Shown here one piece after another: positions 61,701 to 64,000 of a stretch of 64,000 bases of DNA. Positions within the stretch are counted from its first letter, which is position 1. Each line of letters opens with the position of its first letter. A program made the translations under genes and the position numbers. Below the pieces are notes generated by a model, which was not told where the DNA came from, searched no databases, and saw only the letters and a list, made by a program, of their open reading frames with translations. The stretch is from contig VZSF01008163.1 in the NCBI GenBank assembly GCA_013398295.1, positions 1-64,000 on the forward strand, in the 5' to 3' direction. The stretch comes from Chionis minor (lineage: Eukaryota; Chordata; Aves; Charadriiformes; Chionididae).

Positions 61701-64000
61701 ACTCTCAAACTCTGTTCTTCCTTTAGCATGAAAATTGACTTCACAGATTCGCATGGATAATTTTGATTTACAGATTTTCATACCCAAATAGTCTCCTGAG
61801 CAGTGTGATTTCCTATAGGAAGTTTGGACACAGACAGGGTTCAGAAAGAAATAGCAAGGTTCGCTGGGCCCAACTTTAATAACCTTCCCAGTGGAACTCA
61901 GGCACAGAGGTTTTCGTACCATACCTGTATCGTGTCCTACAGCTTGAAAGGGAAGATTCCTGTTGGCTTTTGTAAGTGGTTGTAAGACATCTTGTCCTGC
62001 GTAAGATCTGACTGAAGGATTGTCACACTGAAAGTTTGAAAGAACTAATTGTACGTAATTGAATCAAACTAACTTGAAAGGAGAAAAGGAAGTTGCAAGC
62101 ATCAAGCTTGCTTTGCTTTCACTGAAACTGGGTGCCTAAGCATCGGTGGTCTTTAAAAGCTCTTTATTTGTGTTGATTTTTATCTCGGTTACTAGCTTCA
62201 AACAGCAGTTAAAATTCAGAATATTTCTAAATACTAATTGTAACCCAAATTTAAGTTGTTCTGTTAGTTTTTACTTCCTTGCAGAGGTATTAATGTTTCA
62301 CTGTCAGTTGAACCTCTCTCTTATTGCCTTATTTTTCTTTTCCGCAGCATAAGAATTCTTTAGATTATCAAACAAACAAACCTTCCCCCTTCAAGCCCCT
62401 CTAGGTTTGTCTATGTGGATTCGATTTATAGACGATGAATAGTGATGGCTGTTCTAGTGGCTATGAGGAGACACTATGAAATGGGTCTTATTGTTGCTTT
62501 TCAGTTGGAAAAAAAAAAAAAAATTTTAAGAACATGGTATCATTAATGTCCACTTCATCCTGGTTTATATTTATCTCTTAAAAGTGCTCCCCAAGTAGTA
62601 TAGTGTGTAAGTTGGAAGATGACTTTTCACAGTGCAATACAGTAGTTTCTTTAGCACCCGTTATAGAGACATGAACTTGCTCAGAGGCTAAGAAAAGGCA
62701 GTGGAGGGTGGTGGGTCATGTTTGAGCAGAGGAGGAACATACTGAAGTAAAAGCAAAGATGTGAAAATTTAAGAATATAAAAATGCACAGTGAGCAGTTG
62801 TGGAACCAAGGGAAAAGATGAAAGAAATAAAAGAATAATGACAGAAGTAGTTATAGTGGAAAGCTGTGATAGGTGGTGGGTTTAGTGCTCTGTTGGAAGA
62901 AAGGTGGTAAAAGCCAGGGTCTTGATGGAAACTACTAAAGAAAGCAACTGGAAAAACCTGTTTATGCTGAGTTGCAAATTGGAAATGTTAACATCAGTAG
63001 CTCAATAAAGAGGCTTAAAGAAGGCATGGTATCTTTAATGGGTTGCTTGGGTCAGAACTACGTTGTTCAATTTCTTCAATATGACATGAAAATGAGACTG
63101 TTTTGGTAACATAGAATGAGTGTAGCTATTGATGTACTTCAGGATCACTTATACTTGTGCTGAGTTTTATTAATATACATTCACACATTTCCTATTTTTT
63201 CTTATTTGGTTAGTCCTTATTCTTTTTAAACAAAACTTAGTGTAAAATTAAGTAACATGTTTATTTCAAGGTTCTTAAAAAAAAAAAAAAAAATCAGAAA
63301 ATTCACTCAGTGTTTTCACTGGAAGGGCAAGAGGGGTGGGGGGATTTGGGCAGCGTATAGCTTACTGATGTGGGATAGAACTGGGTGTGTTGCTCATACC
63401 CTATGTAATTTCCAGTCGTCAGGTTTCCCCTGAAAACTGGAGCCAGAATCAGTGACACATTAATACGTAGCGGGTGCGACAGAGAGAGAATACCATCAGC
63501 TTGCAGGTAATGTAAGATTTGGTTGCAATTGGTTAACGTAAGGGAAAGAGTTTCATGGGTTTTGAAGGCCTGTAATAACTATGAGAGAGAACTTGGAAAT
63601 GTGGTGTATGGTTCAAAATGGGAAGAATTGCTATTTGGAGAAACATGAGGAGGAGCGGGAGTTTAGAGAGTGTTTACCTGCTTTCATGCAAAGCCATTGT
63701 AGTATGGGAAAACGATTCAGAATAAACGCATCTTAAATAGGTCTGGAAAAGATAACTCATGCTATTCTGTAATCAGATGAGCATTTCTAGATGAGCAGCT
63801 CTTTTATTCACTACGTTTGTTGGGGATTATCGAATATTGTTTCATTGCAAGGCGTCTATGTTGAGGCTATTGACTGAACAGCTGCTACGGGCTTCGTGTA
63901 GTGTTGTCCTTGCCTCTTGGCTTTGAGTCAGTTCCAGAAGTCTGAACCTTACCTCTTCGCATGCTTTTAAGGAATGGCAGGGTGAGTCTGAGGTTTTATT

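Larger units (their letters stand above)
49465..64000. other. Non-coding stretch to the window end
   Basis: AT-rich, repeat-poor DNA with no exon that I can support. Open frames at 50226-50576 (plus, 116 codons), 50216-50518 (minus), 53905-54222 (plus, 105), 59221-59544 (minus, 107) and 61587-61922 (minus, 111) have no recognisable domain. Homopurine, hairpin and ancient-repeat features inside this stretch are listed separately. A-runs lie near 62510 and 63275. Confidence 0.6.

Noticed and set aside
1..64000. CRISPR arrays, prokaryotic operons, phage or plasmid features.
   Set aside because: None present; the sequence is vertebrate nuclear DNA.

Overview
The window looks like avian nuclear DNA. 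It is AT-rich and gene-poor, and it carries three CR1 LINE fragments whose 3' ends match the typical bird CR1 (tail near 3996, ORF2/3' end at about 5885-6935, small tail at about 11384). One stretch resembles an avian ERV long terminal repeat. Nothing looks bacterial, organellar or viral-genomic. I recognise no intact protein-coding gene. The longest open frames (roughly 100-200 codons) have no recognisable domains, mostly lack a good ATG, and often overlap frames of similar length on the same or the other strand, so I treat them as chance. The species and the chromosome cannot be read from the sequence.

Layout: 1-3990 is non-coding and AT-rich, with a GC-richer patch at 1800-1930 and a probable old SINE/LINE tail near 3565. 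3996-4412 is a minus-strand CR1 3' end. 5885-6935 is a plus-strand CR1 with a wrecked reverse transcriptase, followed by a T20 run. 7000-21100 is mostly featureless, with an A-poor block (7740-8280), a 100-bp CpG-dense spot with a splice-donor-like end (10076-10185) and a third CR1 scrap (11384-11445). 21145-21730 is a clear CpG island. It has ETS-, SP1- and YY1-type motifs and two plus-strand splice-donor-like sites, and it is the best evidence for a gene start here. That gene would run rightward with a long first intron. 21730-24766 is non-coding.

24767-28989 is the most unusual region. A 1983-bp block is followed by two further pieces, separated by single N bases, that together repeat the whole block almost perfectly. 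This reads as unmerged overlapping contigs, not as biology. A probable solo ERV LTR lies where the contig edges fall. Removing 26750-28989 would restore a continuous sequence.

28990-64000 is non-coding. It contains candidate conserved elements by texture (for example 43360-43760 and 51440-51860), a 210-bp direct repeat pair 1497 bp apart whose five mismatches are all clustered, a homopurine tract (51945-52012), an ancient MIR-like repeat (about 52360-52490) and a cluster of three hairpin loci at 58362-58799. I found no undescribed gene system. The points most worth checking are the assembly duplication, the CpG-island promoter, the mini CpG spot at 10.1 kb, the 210-bp repeats and the hairpin cluster.
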